A stretch of 64,000 nt of DNA. It comes from Phlebotomus papatasi. Lineage: Eukaryota > Arthropoda > Insecta > Diptera > Psychodidae. Position numbers and translations under genes: made by a program. Under the pieces are notes generated by a model, which was not told the origin of the DNA, made no database searches, and saw only the letters and a program-made list of their open reading frames with translations. The stretch lies in NCBI RefSeq assembly GCF_024763615.1, contig NC_077222.1, positions 38,316,001 through 38,380,000 on the forward strand. Reading direction: 5' to 3'. Below, in pieces: positions 1 to 10,914 of this stretch (its first letter is position 1; the number at the start of each line of letters is the position of its first letter).

Positions 1-394
1 CTCTTAAATGCTATTTAAGATGGGTCTAGCGCTCAAAACATAACATCGTCAATATTTACAACATTCCTCTCGGTGGCTATTTAAGATGTCCTAAATAGAT
101 TAGAAGTCCCGGTGTCGTACTTCTTTTCATGATTTTCCATCTTCACTTTCAATCAGATGACTTTCAAAAGCGCCAGGTATTAACTAATACAAAATGTCAG
201 ACTCAGTAATTATTTAAGTTTTGAGAAATAATTTATGCTACTTAAGTAATAATCATTCTAAGTCGGTGTGTTATTACGATAAGTAGGTCAGTCTATTTTA
301 ATGACCTATTAACCAATTAAGTTTTAACTGTGGGAATAATAAAGTAAATAGCTTGTTGAATTATACGCACTGATTTTATCAGAAATTCTGTACA
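1..394. other. AT-rich non-coding sequence
   Basis: No gene is seen. The motif GCTATTTAAGATG occurs at 11..23 and again as GGCTATTTAAGATG near 75..88, a short direct repeat that may be the end of an element lying outside the window. Confidence 0.4.
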
Positions 395-1382
395 TAGGGG
401 GAACTGGGGCAGTAGTAATCTGGGGTAGTTGTAAACACTGTGATTTTTTTCATTAATTTTAAGACTCCAGAGGATAAAACCCATAAGCATTCATAGATAC
501 CATGGGGATGTATGTCCACAGATAAATTGGTCAATAAAATCCTAATATACTTTAAAAATAAAAATCATTTTCCTGAAAATGTTGATATTTCGATTATTTT
601 GATCATTTGGATTTCCACCTGGAAATTAATAAATAATCGTATATAATGGAAATTAATAAATAATCGTGTAAAATAATCGAAATGTAGCAATACCAGTTCT
701 TTCCTACATCTTTTAGGATTATATTAATGCATTTACTAGACAAATTGAGATTCTCATTATTTCAAAAGAATTAATAATTGGTCAGAAAACAGCATTTGGG
801 GTAGATGTAACCAGGTAATTTCAATTTCACAAAATGAGTAGGTAAAGAGCGGGAAATTGACCTTCATGCGAAATATCTATAATTCATAGATTACGAAAAA
901 CATTGGTGGCGCTGTGTTCAATAAAAATTCACATGATGTCAAAATATGGGGAAAATCCATTGAAAAATGTCTTTGATATGCATGCTTTTAGTTTTTTTGC
1001 TATTTTAATTATTCTTTGTAAAAAGTGTCGTGATTTTTTGAAAAATATACAGTCTTTATATATCTCTTAAGTAATTAAAATAATCGAAAGTGGTGCAAAG
1101 TTAATTTCAAGGGTGGGAAAAAAGGTGTTTACTTCCTCCCCAGAAAGTGGTTACTTCTACCCCAGGTATTTTGTGAAAAGAGAAAAATGCACAGGGACAC
1201 AAATTTTATTTTTATGGAAAACTCAATTGTTTTCCAGCATCCGCATTACCCTCGACGAATTGTCTATACCCAAGGGTAAAACATGAGCTAAGAAATATTT
1301 TCCAAAAAATCACGGTGTCCTTGGAAAATCACCTCAAATTCACATGTATCGAAAATGATTACATGTGCCCCAGTCTCCCCTA
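395..1382. mobile_element. TIR element, long copy (988 bp), purine-rich TIR
   Basis: The left end TAGGGGGAACTGGGGCA matches the reverse complement of the right end TGCCCCAGTCTCCCCTA. Further motifs such as GGGGTAGTTGTAA near 421 and TTACTTCTACCCC near 1150 extend the inverted symmetry. There is no ORF for a transposase. It is related to the 216-bp element at 58782, which shares the TIR and the adjoining GGGGTAG...CTG-GATTTTTT segment. It is a non-autonomous DNA element of unassigned superfamily. Confidence 0.75.
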
Positions 1383-3873
1383 CACATTATATAATAATTT
1401 TTATAAGTCAAGTATTTTTTTTTTTTGAAAATTTGGATTGGATTGGATATTAAGAGTAAATGATCTATTATATTCTAAAAAATCAATAAAATTGCTTGTT
1501 ATGTAGGATTTTGTGTCCTTTGTAACAGGGTTAACCTCTAGTCTGCCTAGTCTGAAGACCACTTTGTATTAACTGATTATTGTGACATATTTTAGAATTT
1601 ATTACAATATAATTTATTGGGTATTCCTAAAGATTATCTCTAGATTAGATTAGATCTAATTTAGAATTATCGCTACTTTTATATTTTGATTCTCTCCTAA
1701 TCAGAAATAAAAATTACCATTTATGGGAAGTCTAGAATATTTTCATTCCCTTCAATGTTGTGTATGCTCAAGCAGAAATGTTGAAGAAATGTCACATAAG
1801 ATGACTGATATTTAAATCAGGGTGCAAATGAAAGAAATGGAATAAAATGACAAGTAATGCTTTAACACGAAACATTTTTCAGTATAAAAGCACCATAACT
1901 CAAGTATATTAATTTCATAAAATAAGTAACATGGGAAGTTGATAAATGACAGTAATTGTAAATGATTTGGATATCAATTGTCACATTAGCATGATATGAA
2001 ATTAATGATACATAAATCTCAAAATGTTAGAAACAAATTAGGCAACCTGTAAGCGTAATCCCATATCTTGTCTCCTGTTTCTCAAAGTTCCTTTACTTCC
2101 AGGCACTAAGGACATAACATATACTCAAATGATTAATATATATAATTCACCCCGAAACACATACCTTTGTTGCATAAGCAAGTGATGTAAGATGGGATTC
2201 ACAATGGTCTACTCAATATTAGTGAAATCCCATGGTTTCAATTGACCTAAATTTGCATTGGTCAATGAACACGATTATCCATCGTCCAAGTCTAATCCAT
2301 AACACTATTTCTCTCCACTTGGGAGACAATTTATACCATTTATTTTGAATTGAAACGTTTCCTTTCTCCACCAAACATTTACAGCATAGATTTTAATGGA
2401 ATATTTCTACCTTTAGAGCCAGGACAAAGTGTGAGAGAACAAGTCCACTCTTGTACGTTATATACATATCCCTATCGTAATATATGTAGCACGACAATAT
2501 GACAAGAAGACACAGTGGGGATTGTGGGTGATATTGAATAGGGTGACGAGAGGAATCCTCAGAGGCAAATAATCACACTAACATAATGCTGAAAGCGTGT
2601 CAAAATATCCTGAAATCGTAAAAATCTCCTTTTGTCATAAATTTCAGAGAAAAGCAGAGGGACCGCAAAAAAAGGACAAAGATGGTACAGATAAAAATGT
2701 AGGAAATAAAATTCAAAATACCCAATCGATTTGACCTAAATTCCATCAAAGAGGTTTTCAATGACGACACACATTGCTTCTTATGCAAAAAATATTCAAC
2801 ATAAGCACGGCAGAGAATCTTGCCATGCTTTTACAATGCACGCTATTGATCGTGTTAAATTTTATATATTATATACTTTATATTGTTTTAGTTTTTTGCA
2901 GCAAAAATATGGTGCTTTTATGAGCCTCAGTCCCTTTTCATGGTTAATAAATTTTGAAGTTGATGGAAATTTTAAAATATGTTCACGAAAAAATCTTGCA
3001 AAAAATATCTTTAAGAACTAAAATCATATTTATTTAGTGATTAGAACAGACATAAAAGATTTATTCAGATTTTACTATAAAGTAATAAACGCAAAGCAAT
3101 TAACTCAAGTGTTATTAAAAGAATATAACAAAAAGAGCACAATTTGTGAACTAAACTTAGTTTTTAAAAGACTGACGTGCTTAACAATTTAATGGTAAAA
3201 TGTTTTAAATTTCACGTGCAATAATGAACGATTAAAACGAGCTAGTTTCGTGTATACCTAGGGATTATTAACTAGTGTTGTATTATTAGAACTCGCAAGC
3301 TGCAAACTGTTCATTCTAATTAAAAAAAATCTTTTTAAGTTTAAGGACCTATAAGTTCGATGCAATTCAATTTAGCACGAAACGCCAACAAATGAATAAA
3401 TTGCACTAATGGATTTGAATTTAATTGATTAATTTAGAGAAAAAAAAACATAGAAATGCAAAAAAAACTCTTAAATCCAAATTTAAAATTTATATGACAT
3501 ATTGCAGAAAGCAATTACCTGTTTTTTGAAAGTTAAAATTATGAAGTTAAAATTGTATTGATAAATTAAGTAGCGAAGTTGCTTTAAAAGCTCAAAAACC
3601 AATGAAAGGTAATTTAAATTGACTTCAAAATAGTAGCAAAATTATTTATCGGTACTTTCTGACACAGTATTGGTTGAGATTAGCATAGTAATGCTTTTAA
3701 TGCTTAAATTTTAATTCGAAATATTAAAAATAGTAGATTTCTTCGGTCACTGGAGACGGAACCGGAAGTACACCTGGGTCACCTAAAAAAAAGTTCTAAA
3801 ATGAAAAAAATCGTTAGACAGGAAAGTATTTAAGTATATCAAGACCCTCAACTTTTGGTGTGTTTTAAAGTCT
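1383..3873. other. Intron-like AT-rich sequence without a recognised gene
   Basis: Contains long A and T runs and a small hairpin of AGATCTAAT type at about 1640..1665. ORFs stay under about 90 codons and show no known domain. The GTCTGAAGACC motif near 1550 also occurs in the element at 43062. Confidence 0.4.
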
Positions 3874-4325
3874 AAGAGCAGAATCACATTGACAGTGAAA
3901 TGCTCACCGTCACCGTCAAAGTCCTCACCGTATTTCGTTGATTTACGCATTTTCATTGCAATTCTTACGCAAATTTTCCATTACGATATTACCTTGTCTC
4001 ATACTCGGTGGCACTAGGTGAAAATAGTATAAGAAAATTGAAGAAATAAAGCGAAAATGCGATAAACGGTAAGCAAAAAAAAACTGTAGGATTTTTTGCT
4101 ACAGTTTTTCGTACAGTTTTTTTGCTCACCGTTTATCGCATTTTCGTTTTATTTCTTCAATTTTCTTGTATTATTTTAACCTAGTGCCACCGAGTATGAG
4201 ATAATAAAACACGGTAATTGAGAATTTGCGTAAAAATTACAATGAAAATGCGTAAATCAGCGAAATACGGTGAGGGCTTTGACGGTGACGGTGAGCATTT
4301 TACTGTCAATGTGATTCTGCCCTAA
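3874..4325. mobile_element. Foldback element: near-perfect 450-bp palindrome
   Basis: The left arm (3874 to about 4095) is the reverse complement of the right arm (about 4100 to 4325) over some 210 bp with few mismatches. Each outer end reads GCAGAATCACATTGACAG, followed by TGCTCACCGTCACCGTCAAA. The centre is a short ACTGTAG/CTACAGT hairpin. There is no coding capacity. It is a foldback-type MITE that would form one long hairpin. Confidence 0.88.
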
Positions 4326-6915
4326 AGTGTTAAGAATAAAGAAGAAATCATCCCTAGGTAATGTCGACTATTGGAGAATCGGTTAGCGAACAATGGAAAC
4401 TCAATATGTCTTAGCGTTTGGTTTTAAGATCAGTAAATAAACAAAAATGCTAGCAAATACCATGATACCATTTTCGCGAAATTTTAAAATTCAGAACTAT
4501 TGCTGAAATTGGTGGTTAGATGTTTTTATTTCCTAAAATTCATGGAATTTATATTTTGGATTGTATTAACGGTCGTGGTGTAGTAATAATCAAAATGTAG
4601 CTAAGTAGAGGAAGGTCCTATTCAAAAATTTCTGGAGCACTTCTGCAATTTCCTTATGGCTCCGGCACACTATTAGATCAGGAAAATTTCTTAAGATCTA
4701 AATTCACATTCCTTTTATTCCCCCTTACCTATCCGTCCTAACCTAGGTTCTAGGGCTTTAGGCCTATTTTGACCAGTATCTAATCTTAAAGATCCTCAAA
4801 AATCTTAATACATCTATAAAAATAGATACAAAAATCATCAATCTATAAAACCAATTTCTAACAAATGGCGAGGAAAAAACAATAAATAACAAAGAAGTGA
4901 ACCTTAAATTCACATCCTTTTCTTTCTTAAAAATTTAACATAAGTCCTATTCTTTCGCATTCTTCTTCTTTTGAACATTACGCCAAATTAAATTTGGCTC
5001 CGTCGAATTTTTAATCCGAAAAATTGGGATAGACTTATATAAATATTTTGGGAAAGAAACGGATGCGAATTTCGATTTCATAATATTTTATCAGTCTAAA
5101 AGGTGTTCAAAAGGCATTACGAAGCATTTTCGATATTTCTATAATTTATTTAAAAATATTTAGTATCTGTACTCTATTTCACACAATGGTTATCTGCTTT
5201 TTAGTAGGCATTAAATTCCCTTCAAAAGATTAATCATAGAAAACGAAAAAACCTGAACGCAGAGTGCAGTTATATATAATCCGTTTTTTCAACTTATTAC
5301 TACTACTACTTGTTATCGACTTTGAGTCTTCGGTGACGCCCCTGATCCATGAATACACATTATTTATAGACGTTTTCTACCATTTCCCGAACCCATTCCT
5401 TCCCTTCCAAAACCATATTCTTTCATTTATTACGAAAATGGTTTCTAGCATTTTTTTCTCATTTTCGAATATGTTTTGGAGGTAGACGATGTAAATATTT
5501 CGTCCTTGGACATCTATGTTCGAAATACATTTCGATATCGAATTTTGTTTAAAATTAAACCACTTCGGAGGCCCTATTACACAACAGATTTGCTTAAATG
5601 TGAATTTTTTAAAATGCCTTAAAATTTTCAACCCACATATGTCGGACTTAAACGGTTATGATTCGGTAAAGTACCCGTAATTGATTTACCTTTCTGAAAT
5701 ATTCTTCAAATTTTTTTTTATTTACAAAGTTAGAACACTTTCCCATCTCTTTCCTAAATTATTATTCGACTGCAGTGCCTTTGTTGTTGGTTTTACAAAA
5801 TTCGGTAGGAAGAATTGTTGGCTAAATGGCGAGCTTTTTAAAATCTTATTTTATTCAAAATTAAAAATAAAATTGTAAAAGGGTTTTTCGTAGTTTGGGG
5901 ACGAATAAACAAGATGGGTCACTGTATCGTTGTATCCAATCACCCTTTGGATGACATTTACCTTTTTAAAAATTAAAATTTTAATCATTGTGCGTGAAAT
6001 TTCAGTCAGTAAATGTTTTACTTTTTGCTTTTGTACCCTTTGATTCTTGAATTATAAATCAATTTAATGATGTACTAATTGACATTTTATTTGCATATTT
6101 CAACTTGAGCATACATAATATTTGCTATATGATATAATGAACATACCGATATAGTCAAGTTCTGATTGGAATACTTCAAATGTTCCCATGGGGTCCTTCT
6201 CCAGTGAATATTGATGATATTCAATAATCTTCAATTAGAGCTTCCTGTGAATAATGTGATCTGGACAAATGGATACTCCTACGGCACGTTTTAATTAACA
6301 CAAAACCCCAAAATACGAGATGGTCGGGTGACAGAGAGGTAAATGGTGAATAGTTAGGTGGATGAAGGCATGTTCGACAAACATGATTTCTGTTTGTGGT
6401 CCTATAATCTTCTCACCGCATAATGTCAAGCATTTCCCATATAACCGGGGGAGTTCATCTTGCATGATGGAACTAGAGAGGCTGGAGGATAGAGTAAAGT
6501 TCCACACTCATTGATTTTCATCCAAAACCTTTGTTGTGGGTCAACCACATAATATATGCCGCTTCCTAGAGCTCACCTGCCATGTTCAATCCTTGAAGGT
6601 GAACATTGGATAGCAACAGTGGTAAAATCCAACAATATATATTGCAAACTTCCAAGCATCGGGAATTGCTCATTTTGGTCGAGATCCTATCAATATTCAT
6701 AGCTGTAATGTGTTGAATAAACAATCAATTGACATGTCAGCTACATATGTCTATGATGCAGTCCCCGGGTTGATGCATCTAAATGTGAGTTGCCACCCCC
6801 ATGAGCTGGCATCCGTGCAGAATGCAAATATTCATCAAATATACACAGAATGCCATTATGCGCTTCAACTGCAGCAGCATATAGCAAAGTTCATACATCT
6901 AGCAGACTTATCACT
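4326..6915. other. AT-rich non-coding stretch
   Basis: No supportable gene. A dispersed repeat segment lies at about 4668..4712 (CTATTAGATCAGGAAAATTT), also seen at 48362 and 48638. The part from 6160 to 6900 is less AT-rich, but its frames are short and show no domain. Confidence 0.4.
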
Positions 6916-6926
6916 CCGAAACAACA
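6916..6926. repeat. Target-site duplication, 3' side of the retrotransposon
   Basis: CCGAAACAACA, identical to 12473..12483. The match may extend outward through CACT, with one base inserted on the other side. It is in the 10-14 bp range known for I-type elements. Confidence 0.85.
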
Positions 6927-7021
6927 TATATATATTTATTTAATATGCACCAGACATACATGTCATTTTGTACATTATTCAATACCTTAAAACTAAAACT
7001 TTAAATAAAAAGCATTACTTA

Positions 7022-10000
7022 TTATATTTCATTAATCAAATTAATCTTATCTAGGTATTCATAAAGTTTTTTCTCAAATTTAGCGCTAAGAATAATTTTT
7101 AAGTCACTAGTTTTCAAAATATTGTTTCTCTCACTTTCAAATTTTTTACATTTACTGAGAACATGCTCCACAGTTAATGTGGAATTGTCACAATCACAAA
7201 CAGGTGGTAGTTCTTTCTTCATTAGATATGAATGGGTTAATCTACTGTGCCCAATTCTAACTCTATTGAGAATTACTTCATGTTTTCTAGGCACATCATC
7301 ACTATACTTATATCCATAAGGTACATCACAGATTCGTCTAAGTTTATTTGTTAAAGGAGTTTCCGTCCATCTAAAATTTCGTTGTTTTTTGAACTGATTA
7401 CTGATGAACAAGACCATATCCTGATAGGTACACAAATCTGTATCAACTTCATATTTTTCTGTAGACTCTTTTGCAGTCTTGTCTACCAATTCATTATTGT
7501 GGATCCCAATATGACTTGGAACCCACATAATTGAAATATTTGGATAATTATCGGTAAGAATATCCCTGATTTGAGAGATAATACTACAGTTAGTAGAAGT
7601 GTGGCATATCGCATTAACTACTGATAGGCTATCTGTTAAAATCAATCTTCGTTCAAACTCATTCAACGGTATTGAACACGCTTCAAGAACTGCCAAAGCT
7701 TCTGCTGAGTATACTGAACACACTTCAGGTATTTTTTTACTAATAACTATACCATTTGGTCCAACTACACCATAACCTACACCAGTTTGCGTTTTCGATC
7801 CGTCAGTGTAGTACTCGGAATAGCCTTCGTATTTAGCTCTTCTTTCTTGAAAAAGGGCTAGAAAAGCTACAGGATGTGTATCGTTCTTTTTGTGAGATGA
7901 CAAACTTAGATCAATAATGGAATTCAAACTTTTCCAGGGTGGGTTTCTTGGGGTTTCAAATTGGATTATTTTTAAGTGCGGGGTATTAAGTTCAGATGAT
8001 AATCTTTTAGACATATTAATAAATGGTTCTGGATGTTTCATATCTGTTCTATATGAGGAATTATGACATTCATTTGACAAAGGGAGTTTAGGAAGATGGT
8101 TCAGTCTGTTTAAATATTTATTACAAATTACTGATCTTCTTTCTTCTAGGGACGAAAAACCAGATGCAGCTAAAAGACTTTCGATGGGGGATGATCGAAA
8201 AGCTCCAAGAGCTGATCTAATCCCCGCACGATATGGAGATTCTAAAATTTTAAGCGTGTTTTGATTAGCTTGCGAATAAGCTTCACAACCATAATCTATA
8301 CGGCTTAACATAAGGGAGTTAATAATCAAAAGAGTTTGTTTTTGTTTAGCTCCCCAATCTTTGGAAGAAATAGTTCTGATTAAATTAGTAACTTTGAAAA
8401 TGCGTTTCCTTAATTCTAGTAAATGGGGTCGCCAAGTGAGCTTGGAGTCAAAAATTACTCCAAGTATTTTTGCTTCTGTAACTACTGAAATCGGATTGTT
8501 ATATAGAGTTAGGTTTGGGTTTTGGCAAGATCTTTTTCGGCAAAAGTGTATAACTTTAGTTTTTTCAGATGAAAAAACTACACCGTTATTATTGGACCAT
8601 TCTTCTATTTTATGTACTGTACTTTGCAGTGATAAATTTAACTGGTCATTTCTTGGGTTTGAAGTAAAAACTATTAAATCATCCGCGTAGAATAAATATT
8701 CCACGTCTACGCATCGATCTAAAGTTTCAGTCAAGCTATGTATCGACACTAAGAACAAAGGAACACTTAATACAGAACCAGTTATCATTCCATTTATTTG
8801 TTCATAAAATTGGGATTCATGCTGACCTACCATTACCCTAAAAATTCTATATGAGAGAAAATCCTGAATAATATTAAACATTGAGCCTGAAAGTCCCCAT
8901 TTCGCGAGTTGATGTAAACAAAGAACTCGCCAGGTTTTTTCATACGCTTTTGTCATGTCAAAAGTGATATAAGTAGTATGAGATTTATTTTGAAGATTAT
9001 TACTGATAAAATTTTGTAGATATACTGTATTGTCAGCTGTAGACCGTTTATTTCGGAATCCTGATTGTCTGTCTGATAAAAAATTATTTTTCTCCATCCA
9101 CCAAGTTAATCGACGCACTATCATTTTTTCCAATATCTTACTCAGACAATTTGTTAGAGCTATAGGCCTATAACTCTTTGGATCCGCAGGGTCCTTACCG
9201 GGCTTTAGAATTGGGACAATATTGGCTTTTCTCCACTCGTCAGGATAGTGACCGGAAATGAAAATTGAATTAAAAAGTTCTAATAAAGTGATTTTACTAT
9301 TAAAATCTAAATTTTTAATCATTGAATAAGTGATTGAATCCGGTCCTGGCGATTTGCCTTTTGCATGTGCGAGTGCATGTTCTAATTCATCATATGAAAA
9401 TGGTTGATTTAGCTCTAGAACGTCAGGTGTATTTCTTAGTTCTATTACCGTTTGTTCTAAACTTTGTTTTTTCTCAAGGAAAGTTGCATTGTCAAAATTA
9501 TTATCACAATTTTTATGAAATTGTTGAGCCAGTATATCGCAAATCTCCTCTGGTTTGGTGTAATAAGAATTTTCTCTTTTAATTTGGTGGATTGTGGGTG
9601 ATTTAAAATTGCCAGATATTTTCTTAACTTTATCAAATACATCTTTCACTGGAGTCGTATTTGTAATGGTACTGACGTAATCTGTCCAAGATTTCTTTTT
9701 TGCTTCTCTAACCAAATTTTTAAATAAAAGTTTACTGTCTTTGTATTCATTATAATTCTCATCAGAACAATGTCTTTTAAATTTCCTAAGTTTCCGTTGA
9801 CAATCTTTGTGAGCTTTTTCTAAATCATCGTTCCACCATGGGACAATCCTTTTTTTGGGTTTTGCCTGAGATAATGGTATAGTCGCTTTGGCTGCGTTAG
9901 TAATAGTATCAGTTATAACTTGAACATTTTGATCAATTTGCAGATTATGAGAGTAAACTGATCGAAGATCTACCTGGTTGGAAAATCTGGGCCAATCTGC

Positions 10001-10690
10001 CAGATACTCCTTCCATCTAGGTCTTCGCATTGAATCTGGTCTATGGTCTGGTAAATTGATAAAAATTGGGAAATGATCGCTATAGTGATGATTTTCACTC
10101 ACATTCCACTGCAAGAATGGAACTAGTGATGGACTACATAGAGATAAATCAATCGCCGAAAAAGATTTAAAACCAGGATGCAAATAAGTAAAAGATCCAT
10201 TATTTAAGAGGAATAAATTGTTAGAATAAATGAAATTTTCTATCGAGCGACCTTTTGTATTTGTATCTGAACATCCCCATAAAGTATTATGGGCGTTAAA
10301 GTCTCCTAAAAGTAAGAAGGGTTCAGGCAAAACTTCCAAAAGCGTGTCCAATGCCGAAATGTCAATTCGATTACTAGGATTTAAATAGATTGAACATATT
10401 GTAAGTCCTGATAACAAGGAAGTTCTTATAGCAACTGCATCTAAATTTGAAGGCAAAGAAATTTCAGTGAATTGTATTCCATCTCTAACAAAGATACCAC
10501 AACCACCGGCAGCCGTTGTATGTAGATCCTTGTTAGAAATCAAAGTGAATCCTCTTAAGGATATGGACTTGTTCATAGTTAGATGTGTTTCTTGTATACA
10601 GAATATTAAATTATTATTATCTTTTGACATGGATTGAATATCAACAAAATTATTTTCAAGACCATTAATGTTATATTGAATAATTGACAT
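7022..10690 (-). CDS. Retrotransposon ORF2: APE endonuclease, reverse transcriptase, RNase H
   Basis: A 1222-residue polyprotein beginning at ATG 10690. The endonuclease (about 1-215) has N7, E34 in QETH, D130 and N132 in GDFNAH, and S204-D205-H206. The reverse transcriptase (about 440-770) has YRPIALT from Y507, motif A FDMTKAYE with catalytic D578, and the FYADDL box with Y668 and the D670-D671 pair. The RNase H domain (about 955-1080) has D963 in YTDGS, E997 in SAEA, D1020 in TDS and D1070 in NELVD, so all four acidic residues are present. A C-terminal motif follows: C1165-x-C1167-x8-H1176-x4-C1181. The product would nick DNA and copy the element RNA at the nick. The oddity is that G-x-PQG-S before motif B reads G634-M-I-T-G638-S, so the conserved Pro and Gln are missing. 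No stop or frameshift breaks the frame. Confidence 0.95.
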   Translation of the reverse strand: MSIIQYNINGLENNFVDIQSMSKDNNNLIFCIQETHLTMNKSISLRGFTLISNKDLHTTAAGGCGIFVRDGIQFTEISLPSNLDAVAIRTSLLSGLTICSIYLNPSNRIDISALDTLLEVLPEPFLLLGDFNAHNTLWGCSDTNTKGRSIENFIYSNNLFLLNNGSFTYLHPGFKSFSAIDLSLCSPSLVPFLQWNVSENHHYSDHFPIFINLPDHRPDSMRRPRWKEYLADWPRFSNQVDLRSVYSHNLQIDQNVQVITDTITNAAKATIPLSQAKPKKRIVPWWNDDLEKAHKDCQRKLRKFKRHCSDENYNEYKDSKLLFKNLVREAKKKSWTDYVSTITNTTPVKDVFDKVKKISGNFKSPTIHQIKRENSYYTKPEEICDILAQQFHKNCDNNFDNATFLEKKQSLEQTVIELRNTPDVLELNQPFSYDELEHALAHAKGKSPGPDSITYSMIKNLDFNSKITLLELFNSIFISGHYPDEWRKANIVPILKPGKDPADPKSYRPIALTNCLSKILEKMIVRRLTWWMEKNNFLSDRQSGFRNKRSTADNTVYLQNFISNNLQNKSHTTYITFDMTKAYEKTWRVLCLHQLAKWGLSGSMFNIIQDFLSYRIFRVMVGQHESQFYEQINGMITGSVLSVPLFLVSIHSLTETLDRCVDVEYLFYADDLIVFTSNPRNDQLNLSLQSTVHKIEEWSNNNGVVFSSEKTKVIHFCRKRSCQNPNLTLYNNPISVVTEAKILGVIFDSKLTWRPHLLELRKRIFKVTNLIRTISSKDWGAKQKQTLLIINSLMLSRIDYGCEAYSQANQNTLKILESPYRAGIRSALGAFRSSPIESLLAASGFSSLEERRSVICNKYLNRLNHLPKLPLSNECHNSSYRTDMKHPEPFINMSKRLSSELNTPHLKIIQFETPRNPPWKSLNSIIDLSLSSHKKNDTHPVAFLALFQERRAKYEGYSEYYTDGSKTQTGVGYGVVGPNGIVISKKIPEVCSVYSAEALAVLEACSIPLNEFERRLILTDSLSVVNAICHTSTNCSIISQIRDILTDNYPNISIMWVPSHIGIHNNELVDKTAKESTEKYEVDTDLCTYQDMVLFISNQFKKQRNFRWTETPLTNKLRRICDVPYGYKYSDDVPRKHEVILNRVRIGHSRLTHSYLMKKELPPVCDCDNSTLTVEHVLSKCKKFESERNNILKTSDLKIILSAKFEKKLYEYLDKINLINEI

Positions 10691-10914
10691 AATTAAAGAT
10701 TAATTAAATCAAAAAAAAAATATATATATATATAAAAATCAATTCAATTATTATATTTTATTTGAAAAAATGACTCGGAACCGCACCCGTGCTCACACCA
10801 CCAGACGGGGCATCCTGCAATAGGATACACTGTGATGAAACACATTGCATCCATCCGGAGGAACCCCACCCAAAATCGTGCAAACACAAATGCGATTCCG
10901 AATCATCCTTCAGT
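10691..10914 (-). other. Inter-ORF spacer of the retrotransposon
   Basis: A 224-nt spacer between ORF1 and ORF2. Next to the ORF2 start it carries an A-rich run followed by an (AT)n stretch (10711..10733). The half nearest ORF1 stays open in another frame, but there is no family resemblance. How ORF2 is translated (reinitiation or an internal start) is not visible in the sequence. Confidence 0.6.

Noticed and set aside
5264..5485. Frame with a leucine-rich, signal-peptide-like start, considered as the first exon of the Ig gene
   Set aside because: The initial codon is GTG, no ATG precedes the hydrophobic run, and no matching donor phase could be defended.
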